NCBI GenBank assembly: GCA_036269075.1
Contig: DATASX010000103.1
Span: forward strand, 55,201-119,200
Origin: Sporichthyaceae bacterium
GTDB lineage: Bacteria > Actinomycetota > Actinomycetes > Sporichthyales > Sporichthyaceae
DNA: 64,000 nt
Direction: 5' to 3'
The position numbers and the translations under genes were made by a program. Within the stretch, counting starts at the first letter, position 1. Each line of letters begins with the position of its first letter. The notes under the pieces were generated by a model. That model was given only the letters and a program-made list of their open reading frames with translations, did no database searches and was not told where the DNA came from. Below are positions 9,366 to 17,183 of the stretch, one piece after another.

Positions 9366-10022
9366 TCACTGCGGCTGCGGGACGATCCGGATGTAGGGCT
9401 TCGGCTCCTTCCAGGTGCCGAAGATCTCCTTCGCCTTCTCGTTGTTCACCGAGCCGGCGATGATCACGTCATCGCCCTGCTGCCAGTTCACCGGGGTGGA
9501 CACCGAGTGCTTGGCGGTGAGCTGGAGCGAGTCGATGACCCGCAGGACCTCGTCGAAGTTGCGGCCGGTGCTCATCGGATAGACGAGGATCAGCTTGACC
9601 TTCTTGTCCGGGCCGATCACGAAGACGTTCCGGACGGTCATGTTGTCGGCCGGCGTGCGGACCTTCGCGTCGCCGGAGGTGCTCGCGGGCAGCATCCCGT
9701 ACAGCTTCGAGACGACGAAGTTGTTGTCCCCGATCAGGGGGTAGTTCGGGGCGGTGCCCTGGGTCTCCTCGATGTCGCGCGCCCAGCCCTCGTGGTCGCC
9801 GGTCGAGTCGACCGAGAGGCCGATGATCTTCACGTTGCGCTTGTCGAACTCCGGCTTCAGCTTGGCCATGTAGCCCAGTTCGGTGGTGCAGACCGGGGTG
9901 AAGTCCTTCGGGTGGGAGAACAGCACGGCCCACGAGTCGCCGATCCACTCGTGGAACTTGATCGGGCCCTCGGTGCTGTCCACCTCGAAGTCGGGCGCGG
10001 TGTCGCCGATGAGCAGAGTCAC
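9366..10022 (-). CDS. 1-Cys peroxiredoxin (Prx6 class)
   Basis: 218 aa from GTG with GAAGGGA 8 nt upstream; longer upstream frames are not supported. The peroxidatic Cys lies in DFTPVCTTELG (residue about 45). The long C-terminal domain (VNWQQGDDVIIAGS...PYIRIVPQPQ) is typical of Prx6-type 1-Cys enzymes, which reduce hydrogen peroxide, alkyl peroxides and peroxynitrite. No resolving Cys is seen, so an external thiol (mycothiol or thioredoxin system) would be needed. It is a stand-alone gene, divergent from the secreted phosphodiesterase across about 250 bp in which no further gene was seen. Confidence 0.94.
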   Translation of the reverse strand: MTLLIGDTAPDFEVDSTEGPIKFHEWIGDSWAVLFSHPKDFTPVCTTELGYMAKLKPEFDKRNVKIIGLSVDSTGDHEGWARDIEETQGTAPNYPLIGDNNFVVSKLYGMLPASTSGDAKVRTPADNMTVRNVFVIGPDKKVKLILVYPMSTGRNFDEVLRVIDSLQLTAKHSVSTPVNWQQGDDVIIAGSVNNEKAKEIFGTWKEPKPYIRIVPQPQ

Positions 10023-10275
10023 GAGTGCAATCCCTTCGAAGCTGGTTCCGGCGGCGCGCCCGCCGACTCTTTGCACCCTAGTCGCCGCACTCCGCGACGT
10101 GCCGGCCCGTGCCGGGAGCGTCCGGCGTCCGGAAGCCGGCCTCTGCACCGGTTCGGGACGCAACGGCTGACCAAGACTTGACCACACACACAGGCCGCTC
10201 CCACGACCCGTACACATCCGCGCGCGTCGAACCGACTGCGATCAACATCAGCGGCCGGAGCGTCGGGGGACAGCC

Positions 10276-11124
10276 GTGCGAGTCATCGTTCGTTCGGGGC
10301 GCCGGCTCCTCGGCCGCGGGGCCCTGACCGGGCTGCTGGCCGCAAGCGCGGTGATCGGCACCACGGCGGGCACGGCATCGGCCGGCACCGGCCAGGTGTT
10401 CGTCGTGGCGCACCGGGGCGACACCGACGACGACCCGGAGTCGACCCTGCCGGCTTTCGAGGACGCCATCGACGCCGGTGCCGACGGGATCGAGTTCGAC
10501 GTCCGCTACACCAGGAACGGCACGGCGGTGGCAATGCACGACGCCACCGTGGGCAGCACCACGAACTGCACCGGGTCCGTGGCCTCGTTGACTTTCACGA
10601 AGCTCGAGAAATGCGACGCGGGTTCCTGGTTCGGCCCGGCGTTTGCCGGGACGAAGGTGCCGACCGTCAACCACAGCCTGCTCTACATCGCGAAGCGATC
10701 GAGCACCGTGAAGGTCTTCCTGCACATCAAGACGAAACTGACCCAAAGTCAGGCGAACAACTTGATGAAGACTGTGAAGGCCGACGGCATGGCCGGCCAA
10801 GTGATCTTCGTCGTGGAGAACGACCCCAACGGGCACAAGCTGCACAACGCCGGCGTGCCGCACGACGACCTGGCGCGGATGGTCCATTCCGCGGCCGACT
10901 GGCAGCGCGACTACGCGATCCTCGTGCCGTACGGCGACGCCGACGACACCGGCCTGGTGACCAGAGCACTGGTCGCCGCCGCCGTTTCCGCGGGCAAGTT
11001 GGTCCTGCCCGTCCAGGGCGAGCCGGCGTCGCTGACCCAGATCATCACCGACGGCGCGAACGGCGTTTACGTCAACGACCTGCACGCCGCGATGGCCACG
11101 CTCACCGCGGACGGCCTGCGCTGA
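10276..11124 (+). CDS. Secreted glycerophosphodiester phosphodiesterase
   Basis: 282 aa from GTG, with a GGGGGA ribosome binding site. A signal peptide with an Arg-rich start (RSGRRLLGRGA) is cleaved near ASAG (residue about 36). The catalytic GDPD motif is VVAHRGD (about 43-49), followed by ESTLPAFEDAIDAGADGIEFDV with the metal ligands Glu and Asp, and MHDATV with the second His. It would hydrolyse glycerophosphodiesters released from lipids or teichoic acids outside the cell to supply glycerol-3-phosphate. The C-terminal half (ANGVYVNDL) is the usual barrel end. It is monocistronic. Confidence 0.92.
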   Translation: MRVIVRSGRRLLGRGALTGLLAASAVIGTTAGTASAGTGQVFVVAHRGDTDDDPESTLPAFEDAIDAGADGIEFDVRYTRNGTAVAMHDATVGSTTNCTGSVASLTFTKLEKCDAGSWFGPAFAGTKVPTVNHSLLYIAKRSSTVKVFLHIKTKLTQSQANNLMKTVKADGMAGQVIFVVENDPNGHKLHNAGVPHDDLARMVHSAADWQRDYAILVPYGDADDTGLVTRALVAAAVSAGKLVLPVQGEPASLTQIITDGANGVYVNDLHAAMATLTADGLR

Positions 11125-11134
11125 GGCCGATCCG

Positions 11135-12328
11135 TCAGGCGAACGCGCTGACCCCGGTGATGTCGCGACCGACGATCAGGGTCTGGATCGTCTCGGTGCC
11201 CTCGAAGGTGTGCACCGCCTCGATGTCGGTCATGTGCCGGATGGTGTGGAAGTCGAGCAGGATCCCGTTGCCGCCCATCAGGTCGCGGGCCTCGGCCAGG
11301 ACGTGGCGCGCCTTGCTGGTGTTGTGCATCTTGGCCAGGCCGGCCAGGGTCGGCTCGAGCCTGCCGTCGGTGGCCAGCCGCGCGATCTGCATGCAGTACA
11401 GCTGCATCGCGGTGACGTCGGCGAGCATCCGGACCAGGCGCTCCTGGATGATCTGAAACGACGTCAGACTCTTGCCGAACTGCTTGCGGTTGCGGGCGTA
11501 GGAAAGCGCGGCGTCGAACCCGGCGACGGCGTGGCCGAGCGCCATCCAGGCGCAGGCCCCGCGAGTGCCCACCAGCACGTTGGCGCAGTCCTTGAACGAG
11601 TTGGCCCCGGGCAGCCGGTTCTCGGCCGGGACGCGTACGCCCGCCATCGTGATCTCGGCCTGCCACACCGCGCGCAACGAGCCCTTGCCCTCGATGACCC
11701 GGGCCGACCAGCCGGGGCTGCCCTTCTCGACCAGGAAGCCCTTCACCTGACCGTCGGCGACGTCGCGGGCCCAGACCACCACGACGTCGGCGATGCTGCC
11801 GTTGCCGATCCACTTCTTGGCGCCGTCGAGCACCCAGTGCTCGCCGTCGCGTCGGGCCGAGGTCTCCAGCGCGATCGAGTCCGAGCCATGGTCCGGTTCG
11901 GTGAGCGCGAACGCGCCGATCACGTCGAGGGCAGCCATGCCCGGCAGCCAGCGCTGCTTCTGCTCCTCCGAGCCGCACAGCGCGATCGACTGCATCGCCA
12001 GGCCCGCCTGCACGCCGACGAACGTCGAGACGCTGCCGTCCCCACGGGCCAGTTCCATGTGCACCAGACCGGCGGCCAGCGGGTCCATCGGCGGGCAGCC
12101 GTAACCGGCGATGCCGTCGCCGACCAGGCCGAGCTCGCCCAGCTTCTTGACCAGCGGCCAGGGGAACTCCGCGCGCTCCCAGTACCCGTTGATCACCGGA
12201 AGCACGTCGTTGTCGACGAAGGACCGGGCGCGCAACAGGTAGTCGCGCTGCTCCGCGGTGAGCTGCTCGCGCAGCAGCAGATAGTCGGTGCCCAACGCCT
12301 GCCCGACCCCGAGCAACAGGTCATCCAC
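11135..12328 (-). CDS. Acyl-CoA dehydrogenase, glutaryl-CoA dehydrogenase-like
   Basis: 397 aa. The GTG at 12328 is chosen because GGAGGAGG lies just upstream and the family length fits; the open frame extends to 12520 without homology. N-terminal helical, middle beta and C-terminal helical domains are all present. FALTEPDHGSDS (about 165) and KKWIGNGSIADV (about 195) bind FAD. The catalytic Glu is in AVHTFEGTETIQTLIVGRD near the C-terminus, and DLMGGNGI is conserved. The pattern resembles glutaryl-CoA or short-chain dehydrogenases. It oxidises an acyl-CoA with FAD and passes electrons to ETF; the exact substrate is uncertain. Confidence 0.9.
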   Translation of the reverse strand: MDDLLLGVGQALGTDYLLLREQLTAEQRDYLLRARSFVDNDVLPVINGYWERAEFPWPLVKKLGELGLVGDGIAGYGCPPMDPLAAGLVHMELARGDGSVSTFVGVQAGLAMQSIALCGSEEQKQRWLPGMAALDVIGAFALTEPDHGSDSIALETSARRDGEHWVLDGAKKWIGNGSIADVVVVWARDVADGQVKGFLVEKGSPGWSARVIEGKGSLRAVWQAEITMAGVRVPAENRLPGANSFKDCANVLVGTRGACAWMALGHAVAGFDAALSYARNRKQFGKSLTSFQIIQERLVRMLADVTAMQLYCMQIARLATDGRLEPTLAGLAKMHNTSKARHVLAEARDLMGGNGILLDFHTIRHMTDIEAVHTFEGTETIQTLIVGRDITGVSAFA

Positions 12329-12445
12329 GACGGCCTCCTCCACCGGCCGACCACGGCGTCGACGCAGTGGCCCGACGCTATCCCCCGGCAGGCCGTGAGC
12401 CGCGCCTGAGCCGAGAACCGTCCGTTCGGACCATGTCGCCAACAG

Positions 12446-12460
12446 GTTTGCGATGCAAAC
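12446..12460. promoter_or_regulatory. Palindromic operator GTTTGC-GAT-GCAAAC
   Basis: A perfect 6-3-6 inverted repeat ends 8 nt before the start of the membrane-protein/winged-helix regulator operon. It is probably the binding site of the regulator encoded second in that operon. Confidence 0.55.
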
Positions 12461-12468
12461 TAGATGGC

Positions 12469-13167
12469 ATGACGCGCTCGTTGAATCCCGCGGAGAACGA
12501 CCCGCGGGCCCTGTTGTCACAAACCCGGGCGCTGGCCGCCCAGGTCCGTCGCGCCCGCCGCGGCGCCTGGTTCCCGCTGCTGGTGTTCGCCACGATCACC
12601 GTCGCGGCCGCGCCGTTCAACCGGTACGGTCCGCATCCGCGGCACTGCGCCGCGCCAACCCCGGACACCTTGGTCTGCAGCATTGCCCCCACCCTCGCCC
12701 TCTGGTACTGGCCGATCGCGGTCCTCGCCGCGTACGTGGCGATCGGCTGGTTCTACGTGCATCGGTCCCGGCGCCTGGGCCTCGCGACCACAACCGCGCC
12801 TTATCTCGGACTGGGAGCACTGCTGACCGTGCTCACCGCGGCCTGGGCGTGGTGGGCCGATCACCACCCGGGGTTCCTGATCGGCACGCTGCACCTGCAG
12901 CCCGGCCGTCAGTCGGAGTTCCTCTACCGGATCGCCGGACCGGCCGGCGCCGTGGGCCTCGCGCTGCTGCTGCCGGCCTGGACGGAACGCAGCCTGCCGT
13001 TGCTCGCGGTCACGTTGGTCTACCTGGTCGTCGAGGTCGGCAGCGCCGGCGTGACCTGGTTCCACCGGCCGACGCCGTGGGCGTTCCTGCCGCGCCTGCT
13101 CATCGACGCGGCCGTGCTCCTGGTCGGTGGGATCCTGCTCGCCGTGACGCAACGCGCCGAAGCATGA
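12469..13167 (+). CDS. Multi-pass membrane protein of unknown function
   Basis: 232 aa. After a basic cytoplasmic N-terminus (residues 1-32, ending RRARRGAW) there are about five to six hydrophobic segments (about 34-50, 80-100, 112-130, 160-178, 184-202 and 210-228). A periplasmic-looking Cys pair occurs in the first loop (HPRHC and LVCS). No transport or enzymatic motif was recognised. Membrane protein plus small winged-helix regulator is a frequent actinobacterial pair. The stop overlaps the ATG of the regulator gene as ATGA, so the two are translationally coupled. Confidence 0.78.
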   Translation: MTRSLNPAENDPRALLSQTRALAAQVRRARRGAWFPLLVFATITVAAAPFNRYGPHPRHCAAPTPDTLVCSIAPTLALWYWPIAVLAAYVAIGWFYVHRSRRLGLATTTAPYLGLGALLTVLTAAWAWWADHHPGFLIGTLHLQPGRQSEFLYRIAGPAGAVGLALLLPAWTERSLPLLAVTLVYLVVEVGSAGVTWFHRPTPWAFLPRLLIDAAVLLVGGILLAVTQRAEA

Positions 13168-13472
13168 CCGAACACCCCGTCAACGGCATCGACGACGTGG
13201 TCCACCAGCGGGTGCGGCTGGGGATCATGTCGGTCACCCGGGAGGCTCGGAAGGTCGAGTTCGGCTTCCTGCGCACGACCCTGGGGCTGACCGCCGGGAA
13301 TCTCTCGCAGCACCTGACCGTGTTGGAGAACGCCGGACTCGTCGCGATCGAGAAGGGCTACGAGGGACGTCGCGGGCGGACCTGGATCGAGCTGACCAAG
13401 GCCGGCCAACGCGCCCTCGACGGGGAGATCGCGGCGCTGAAGTCGTTGATCCAGCACCTGGAGCGGGGCTAG
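13164..13472 (+). CDS. Small winged-helix transcriptional regulator
   Basis: 102 aa. A single winged helix-turn-helix is visible: RVRLGIMSVTREARKVEFGFLR, the recognition region LGLTAGNLSQHLTVLENAGLVAIEK (about 45-70) and a wing GYEGRRGRTWIELTKAG (about 70-87). This is the compact HTH_34 type without an effector domain. It is coupled to the preceding membrane protein gene by an ATGA overlap, and the palindrome at 12446 probably makes the operon self-regulated. Confidence 0.88.
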   Translation: MTEHPVNGIDDVVHQRVRLGIMSVTREARKVEFGFLRTTLGLTAGNLSQHLTVLENAGLVAIEKGYEGRRGRTWIELTKAGQRALDGEIAALKSLIQHLERG

Positions 13473-13491
13473 CGGGGCAGCCCGAACGGCC

Positions 13492-14412
13492 TCAGGCCAC
13501 CTGGAACGAGCGCTTGGCCAAGCCGAACACGAAGCCGTCGATGGCAGTGGTGACCGGCGCCTCGGGCGCGGTGGCCGCGCCGAGTGTGACGAAGATCGGC
13601 GTGAAGTGCTCGACAGTCGGGTGGGCATAGGGCAGGCCCGGGGCCCGGGCGCGGAACTGGGCCAGTTCGTCGACGTCGCCGCGGGCGAGCGCCTCGGCGG
13701 CCCACCGGTCGAACTCGCGGGACCAGTCGGGCACGACGCCGTCCACCCACATCTCGCGGGTCAGGAACGGCAGGCCGTGGGTCATGAAGCCGGAGCCGAT
13801 CACCAGGACTCCCTGCTGGCGCAGGGTTTTCAGCCGCTCTCCGAGGGACAGCAACTTGGCGGTGTCCTGGGTCGGGAGGCTGAGCTGCAGCACCGGGATG
13901 TCGCCGTGCGGGTACATGATCTTCAGGGGAATCCACGCCCCGTGGTCCAGCCCGCGGTGATGCTCGTGCACGTGCTCGGTGTCCGGCAGCGCGGCACGCA
14001 CCCGCCGGGCGAGGTCGGTGGCCTCCGGGGTGTCGTAGCGCATCCGGGAGTACAGCGGCGCGAAGCCGCCGAAGTCGTAGACGAGTTCGGTCGGAGTGCT
14101 GCTGGTGATGCCGAGGCCGGCTGACTCCCAGTGGGCGCTGACGATCAGGATCGCCTTCGGTTTGGGCATGGTCCGGGCCCACTCGAACAGTTCACCCATC
14201 CAGCCGGCGTCCTCCAGGGTCGGCGGCGCGCCGTGCGAGAGGTAGATCGCCGGCAGCGGGCCGTCGTCGGGACCCCAGGGCCGGTGCGGCGCTTCGGTGT
14301 CGCGGGCAGCCACTCGATGCAGGTGTGCCGCGAACGGGTGGCCGGTGTCGATCCGCGCATCCGCGGCAGCCGTACGCGAGTTCTGGCCGGTCAGGGTTAC
14401 CGGGTTGGACAT
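13492..14412 (-). CDS. LigB-type extradiol ring-cleavage dioxygenase (DODA class)
   Basis: 306 aa, start at 14412 with GGAGG 6 nt upstream. It matches class III extradiol dioxygenases of the 4,5-DOPA dioxygenase/YgiD type. The metal-binding His residues are seen in YLSHGAPP (about 47), SAHWE (about 85), GLDHGAWIPL (about 140) and GSGFMTHG (about 195). It would insert O2 into a catecholic ring using non-haem metal. The neighbouring divergent MarR gene is a likely aromatic-responsive regulator. The natural substrate is not evident, because no other aromatic-pathway genes are adjacent. Confidence 0.9.
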   Translation of the reverse strand: MSNPVTLTGQNSRTAAADARIDTGHPFAAHLHRVAARDTEAPHRPWGPDDGPLPAIYLSHGAPPTLEDAGWMGELFEWARTMPKPKAILIVSAHWESAGLGITSSTPTELVYDFGGFAPLYSRMRYDTPEATDLARRVRAALPDTEHVHEHHRGLDHGAWIPLKIMYPHGDIPVLQLSLPTQDTAKLLSLGERLKTLRQQGVLVIGSGFMTHGLPFLTREMWVDGVVPDWSREFDRWAAEALARGDVDELAQFRARAPGLPYAHPTVEHFTPIFVTLGAATAPEAPVTTAIDGFVFGLAKRSFQVA

Positions 14413-14455
14413 CGGGCGCCTCCGATCCGGCTCGGTGCCATCGTCCACCTCAATC

Positions 14456-14505
14456 ACTTCATGGTGCAAGTTATTCCGGATGTAGAATCGGTTGCGTCGT
14501 GAAGT
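14456..14505. promoter_or_regulatory. Divergent promoter with distant inverted repeat
   Basis: ACTTCA (14456-14461) and TGAAGT (14500-14505) are perfect complements 38 nt apart. TAGAAT at 14483-14488 is a good -10 for the MarR gene. The half-sites may bind MarR dimers, but the wide spacing makes this uncertain. Confidence 0.35.
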
Positions 14506-14516
14506 AAGCTAGGGGC

Positions 14517-14981
14517 GTGCCCGAGGCGCCTGCGAGCTGGCTGGACGAGACGGAGATGGCCGCCTGGCTGGCGTTGATCGGCGTGGTCGTCAAGCTTCCC
14601 GGCGCCCTGGACCGCCAGTTGCAACGCGACAGCGGGGTCAGCCACTTCGAGTACATGGTGCTCATCGGCCTGTCCGAGGCGCCGGGTCGAACACTTCGGA
14701 TGAGCGCCCTGGCGGAGTTCACCGACGCTCAACTCCCCCGCCTGTCGCAGGTGGCGGCGCGGCTCGAAGGCCGCGGACTGCTGACCCGGCGTCCGGACTC
14801 GGCAGACGGCCGCGCCACCCTGGCCACGCTCACCGCCGCGGGGCTGGCTCTGGTCGTCGGCGCCGCGCCGGGCCACGCCGCCGAGGTGCGCCGCCTGGTC
14901 CTCGACCGGCTGACTCGGGCCCAACTGCGTCAACTACGCGACATCGGCCGCCGCATCGGACTGCACCCCGATCATCGATGA
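14517..14981 (+). CDS. MarR-family transcriptional regulator
   Basis: 154 aa from GTG. A dimerisation helix comes first, then the winged HTH: VSHFEYMVLIGLSEAPGRTLRMSALAEFTDAQLPRLSQ (about 40-78, HTH) and the wing region TRRPDSADGRATLATLT (about 90-105) with the diagnostic Asp-x-Arg. MarR proteins repress divergent catabolic or efflux genes until a phenolic ligand binds. Its position back-to-back with the dioxygenase gene (104 bp apart) fits that role. Confidence 0.92.
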   Translation: MPEAPASWLDETEMAAWLALIGVVVKLPGALDRQLQRDSGVSHFEYMVLIGLSEAPGRTLRMSALAEFTDAQLPRLSQVAARLEGRGLLTRRPDSADGRATLATLTAAGLALVVGAAPGHAAEVRRLVLDRLTRAQLRQLRDIGRRIGLHPDHR

Positions 14982-15106
14982 GCGGGGCGCGCACTCCGAT
15001 GCGCGGGGCGCGCACTCCGATGCGCGGCGCGTCGGAATCAGCCCGCCGGAGGCCCGATTTTTGACGCGCCGCGTATGAGAGTGGACGTTTCGCTCATCGA
15101 TGAGCG
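14972..15106. repeat. Cluster of direct repeats and palindromes (TCATCGATGA family)
   Basis: Immediately at and after the MarR stop there is an imperfect palindrome around TCATCGATGA. Two direct copies of GGGGCGCGCACTCCGATGCG follow. Next is an 11-bp inverted repeat, CGCGGCGCGTC (15023-15033) with GACGCGCCGCG (15063-15073), and then the perfect palindrome CGCTCATCGATGAGCG at 15091-15106. GCGTATGAGA at 15071-15080 recurs twice near 20650. No coding function is visible; it could terminate the two convergent genes. Confidence 0.65.
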
Positions 15107-15114
15107 CAGGGGCG

Positions 15115-15924
15115 CTAAGGCAGGCTCAACAGCTTGACTGTCTCCTCGACTGTGGCGATGTCACGGTCTAGGTCCTTGGCCAGCGCTACGGCACGGGCAA
15201 CGAGGGCGTCATTCCCCTGTACGGGGCGCCCCTTGCCCAGGTAGAGCGTGTCCTCCATGCCCGCGCGGGCGTTCCCACCCATCGCCAGGCCGATTCCGGT
15301 CAGCGCCAAGTTGCTCCGCCCGATCGCGATCACCTGCCAGATGCAGCCCTCCGGCAACCGGCGCACCATCTCGACCAGGTTGACCGCCGTCGCCGCGGCC
15401 CCGCCCGGCACGCCCAGCACGATGCTGAACTGCAAGGGGTCATCCAGCAGGCCCTCGTCGCGCAACCGCAGCACCGCGTCCAGATGCCCGGTGTCGTAGA
15501 TCTCCAGCTCGGGTTTGACGCCCAACTCCTGCATCCGGGCCGCCAGCCGGCGCACCCCGGCGGGCGGGTTGAGGAACTCCCCGGACCCGAAGCTCATCGA
15601 GCACGGGTTCAGCGTGGCCATTCGCGGCCGCAGCTCGACCAGCTTCTCCCGGTCCTCGAACGGCACATCGAGACCGACCCCGGTGGACATCTGGATCAGG
15701 ATCGGGCAGCGGTCGGCGATCAGGTCCATCACCCGGCGCGCGATCCTCAGGTCCGGGGTCGGCCGGTGCTGCTCGTCGCGCAGGTGGATGTGGGCGACCG
15801 CCGCGCCGAGGCCATAAGCGCGGTGCACCGCTGCGGCGATCTCGTCGGGCTGGGTCGGCAACGTCGGGTTGTCCGTCTTGCTCGCGATCGGCCCGGTGCT
15901 CGCGACGGTGATGACGGCTGACAT
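15115..15924 (-). CDS. BKACE (beta-keto acid cleavage enzyme, DUF849 family)
   Basis: 269 aa TIM-barrel protein. BKACE enzymes condense a beta-keto acid with acetyl-CoA and cleave it to acetoacetate and a CoA ester, using Zn2+. The metal-binding HxH is in AVAHIHLRDEQ (about 45), STGVG binds the ketoacid carboxylate, and LGVPGG and MGGNARAGMED (about 215-225, second metal and CoA region) are conserved. The start at 15924 is 2 nt after the CoA-transferase stop, with GGTGAGG inside that stop region as ribosome binding site. Operon order: crotonase, CoA-transferase, BKACE. The substrate specificity is unknown. Confidence 0.9.
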   Translation of the reverse strand: MSAVITVASTGPIASKTDNPTLPTQPDEIAAAVHRAYGLGAAVAHIHLRDEQHRPTPDLRIARRVMDLIADRCPILIQMSTGVGLDVPFEDREKLVELRPRMATLNPCSMSFGSGEFLNPPAGVRRLAARMQELGVKPELEIYDTGHLDAVLRLRDEGLLDDPLQFSIVLGVPGGAAATAVNLVEMVRRLPEGCIWQVIAIGRSNLALTGIGLAMGGNARAGMEDTLYLGKGRPVQGNDALVARAVALAKDLDRDIATVEETVKLLSLP

Positions 15925-15926
15925 CC

Positions 15927-17180
15927 TCACCGAACGCTCTCGCCCGACGGACGCCCGGCTTCGGCTGGAAAACTCCGGATCAGTGCGCCGACGGCGTCGA
16001 GTCGGGCGATCTCGGTGTCGGTCAGGCCGATCTCGCGGAGGATTTCGGAGTTGTGTTCGCCCTGACGGGCCACTACATCCGGTCCGGCAAGATCCCGCTT
16101 GGCCTCGCTGAAGTGCCACGGGCGGCCGGGGATCTGGTACTCGCCGCCGGACCGGTCGCTGACCGCGCGGATCGCGGACCAGTCGGTTGACCACTCGCTC
16201 TCGGCGAGCTCGCGCAACCCGCGGACCCGACCCGTGGCGATCTTCGCCTCGTCGAACTGGGCATCGAGGGAGGCCATGTCCGAGAAGGTCCCGATCCACT
16301 CCTGCACGATCGTATGCAGTGCCGCGAGATTCGCCAGACGGTCGGTCGGGGTACGAAAGCGGGGGTCGTCGGCCAGGTCCGGTCGACGCATCGCCGCGAG
16401 GTAGAACGGGAAGGACATGCTGCCGACCAGCGACATCGGACTGGCGAAGACCTCCCCGCCCGGGCCGCGGAAGAACGGGCCGTCGTCAGCGCCGAGGATG
16501 GGCCGCTCCGCGCCGAGGTCGACGTCGGACATCTCGACGTGGACGCGCTCGTTCACCGAGAGCATCACCGCGGCCATCGCCACGTCCACGTACTGTCCCT
16601 CGCCGCTGATCGTGCGCCGGTTGAGTGCGGCGAGGATCGCGATCGTGGCGTGCAGCCCCGAGTAGACATCCGCGTGGGAAAGCGAATCGCTGCGCAGCGA
16701 GGTCCCGTCGCGCCCGAACTGCTCGTTGGTGATCGCGGTCAGACCGGCCTCGGCCTGGACAGTCGGGGCGTAGGCCATCCGCGAGCTCCAGGGCCCGTGC
16801 TGGCCGTAGCCGGAGATGGAGACATAGACGACGCGCGAGTTCACCTCGCGCATCGAGTCGTAGTCCAGACCGAACGAGCCCAGCGTGCCGGGGCGGAAGT
16901 TCTCGACGATCACGTCCGCGGTCCGGCACAACTCGAGGACGACCTCCCGAGAGCCGGGCACCCGCAGGTCGACCGAGAGGTTGCGCTTGCCGGCGTTCTG
17001 CTGGGCGTAGTACCCGGAAACCCCGTCGGTGTTGGGGAAAGCCTTGCGCGACAGGTCACCGCTCGGCGGCTCGATCTTGATCACGTCGGCGCCGAGATCG
17101 ACCAACGTCTTGGCGCAGTGTGGACCGGCGAGCACCCGGGAGAAATCGATGACCCGCAGACCGTCCAACGGCAGCGTCAT
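15927..17180 (-). CDS. CaiB/BaiF family CoA-transferase, catalytic Asp not evident
   Basis: 417 aa. The family I-III fold starts LPLDGLRVIDFSRVLAGPHCAK and shows KIEPPSGD and GKRNLSVDLR, all typical of class III CoA-transferases. In characterised members the catalytic Asp that forms the acyl-anhydride lies in a motif like RPG[FY]D...QA.SG. Here the aligned stretch is RMAYAPTVQAEAG (residues about 150-162), with Ala at the Asp position. It may therefore be a variant subfamily or not a transferase. It starts 3 nt after the crotonase stop and overlaps its expression signals. Confidence 0.85.
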   Translation of the reverse strand: MTLPLDGLRVIDFSRVLAGPHCAKTLVDLGADVIKIEPPSGDLSRKAFPNTDGVSGYYAQQNAGKRNLSVDLRVPGSREVVLELCRTADVIVENFRPGTLGSFGLDYDSMREVNSRVVYVSISGYGQHGPWSSRMAYAPTVQAEAGLTAITNEQFGRDGTSLRSDSLSHADVYSGLHATIAILAALNRRTISGEGQYVDVAMAAVMLSVNERVHVEMSDVDLGAERPILGADDGPFFRGPGGEVFASPMSLVGSMSFPFYLAAMRRPDLADDPRFRTPTDRLANLAALHTIVQEWIGTFSDMASLDAQFDEAKIATGRVRGLRELAESEWSTDWSAIRAVSDRSGGEYQIPGRPWHFSEAKRDLAGPDVVARQGEHNSEILREIGLTDTEIARLDAVGALIRSFPAEAGRPSGESVR

Positions 17181-17183
17181 CGC

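Noticed and set aside
14985..15030. Tandem repeats as a CRISPR array
   Set aside because: There are only two copies directly adjacent, with no spacers and no cas genes nearby.
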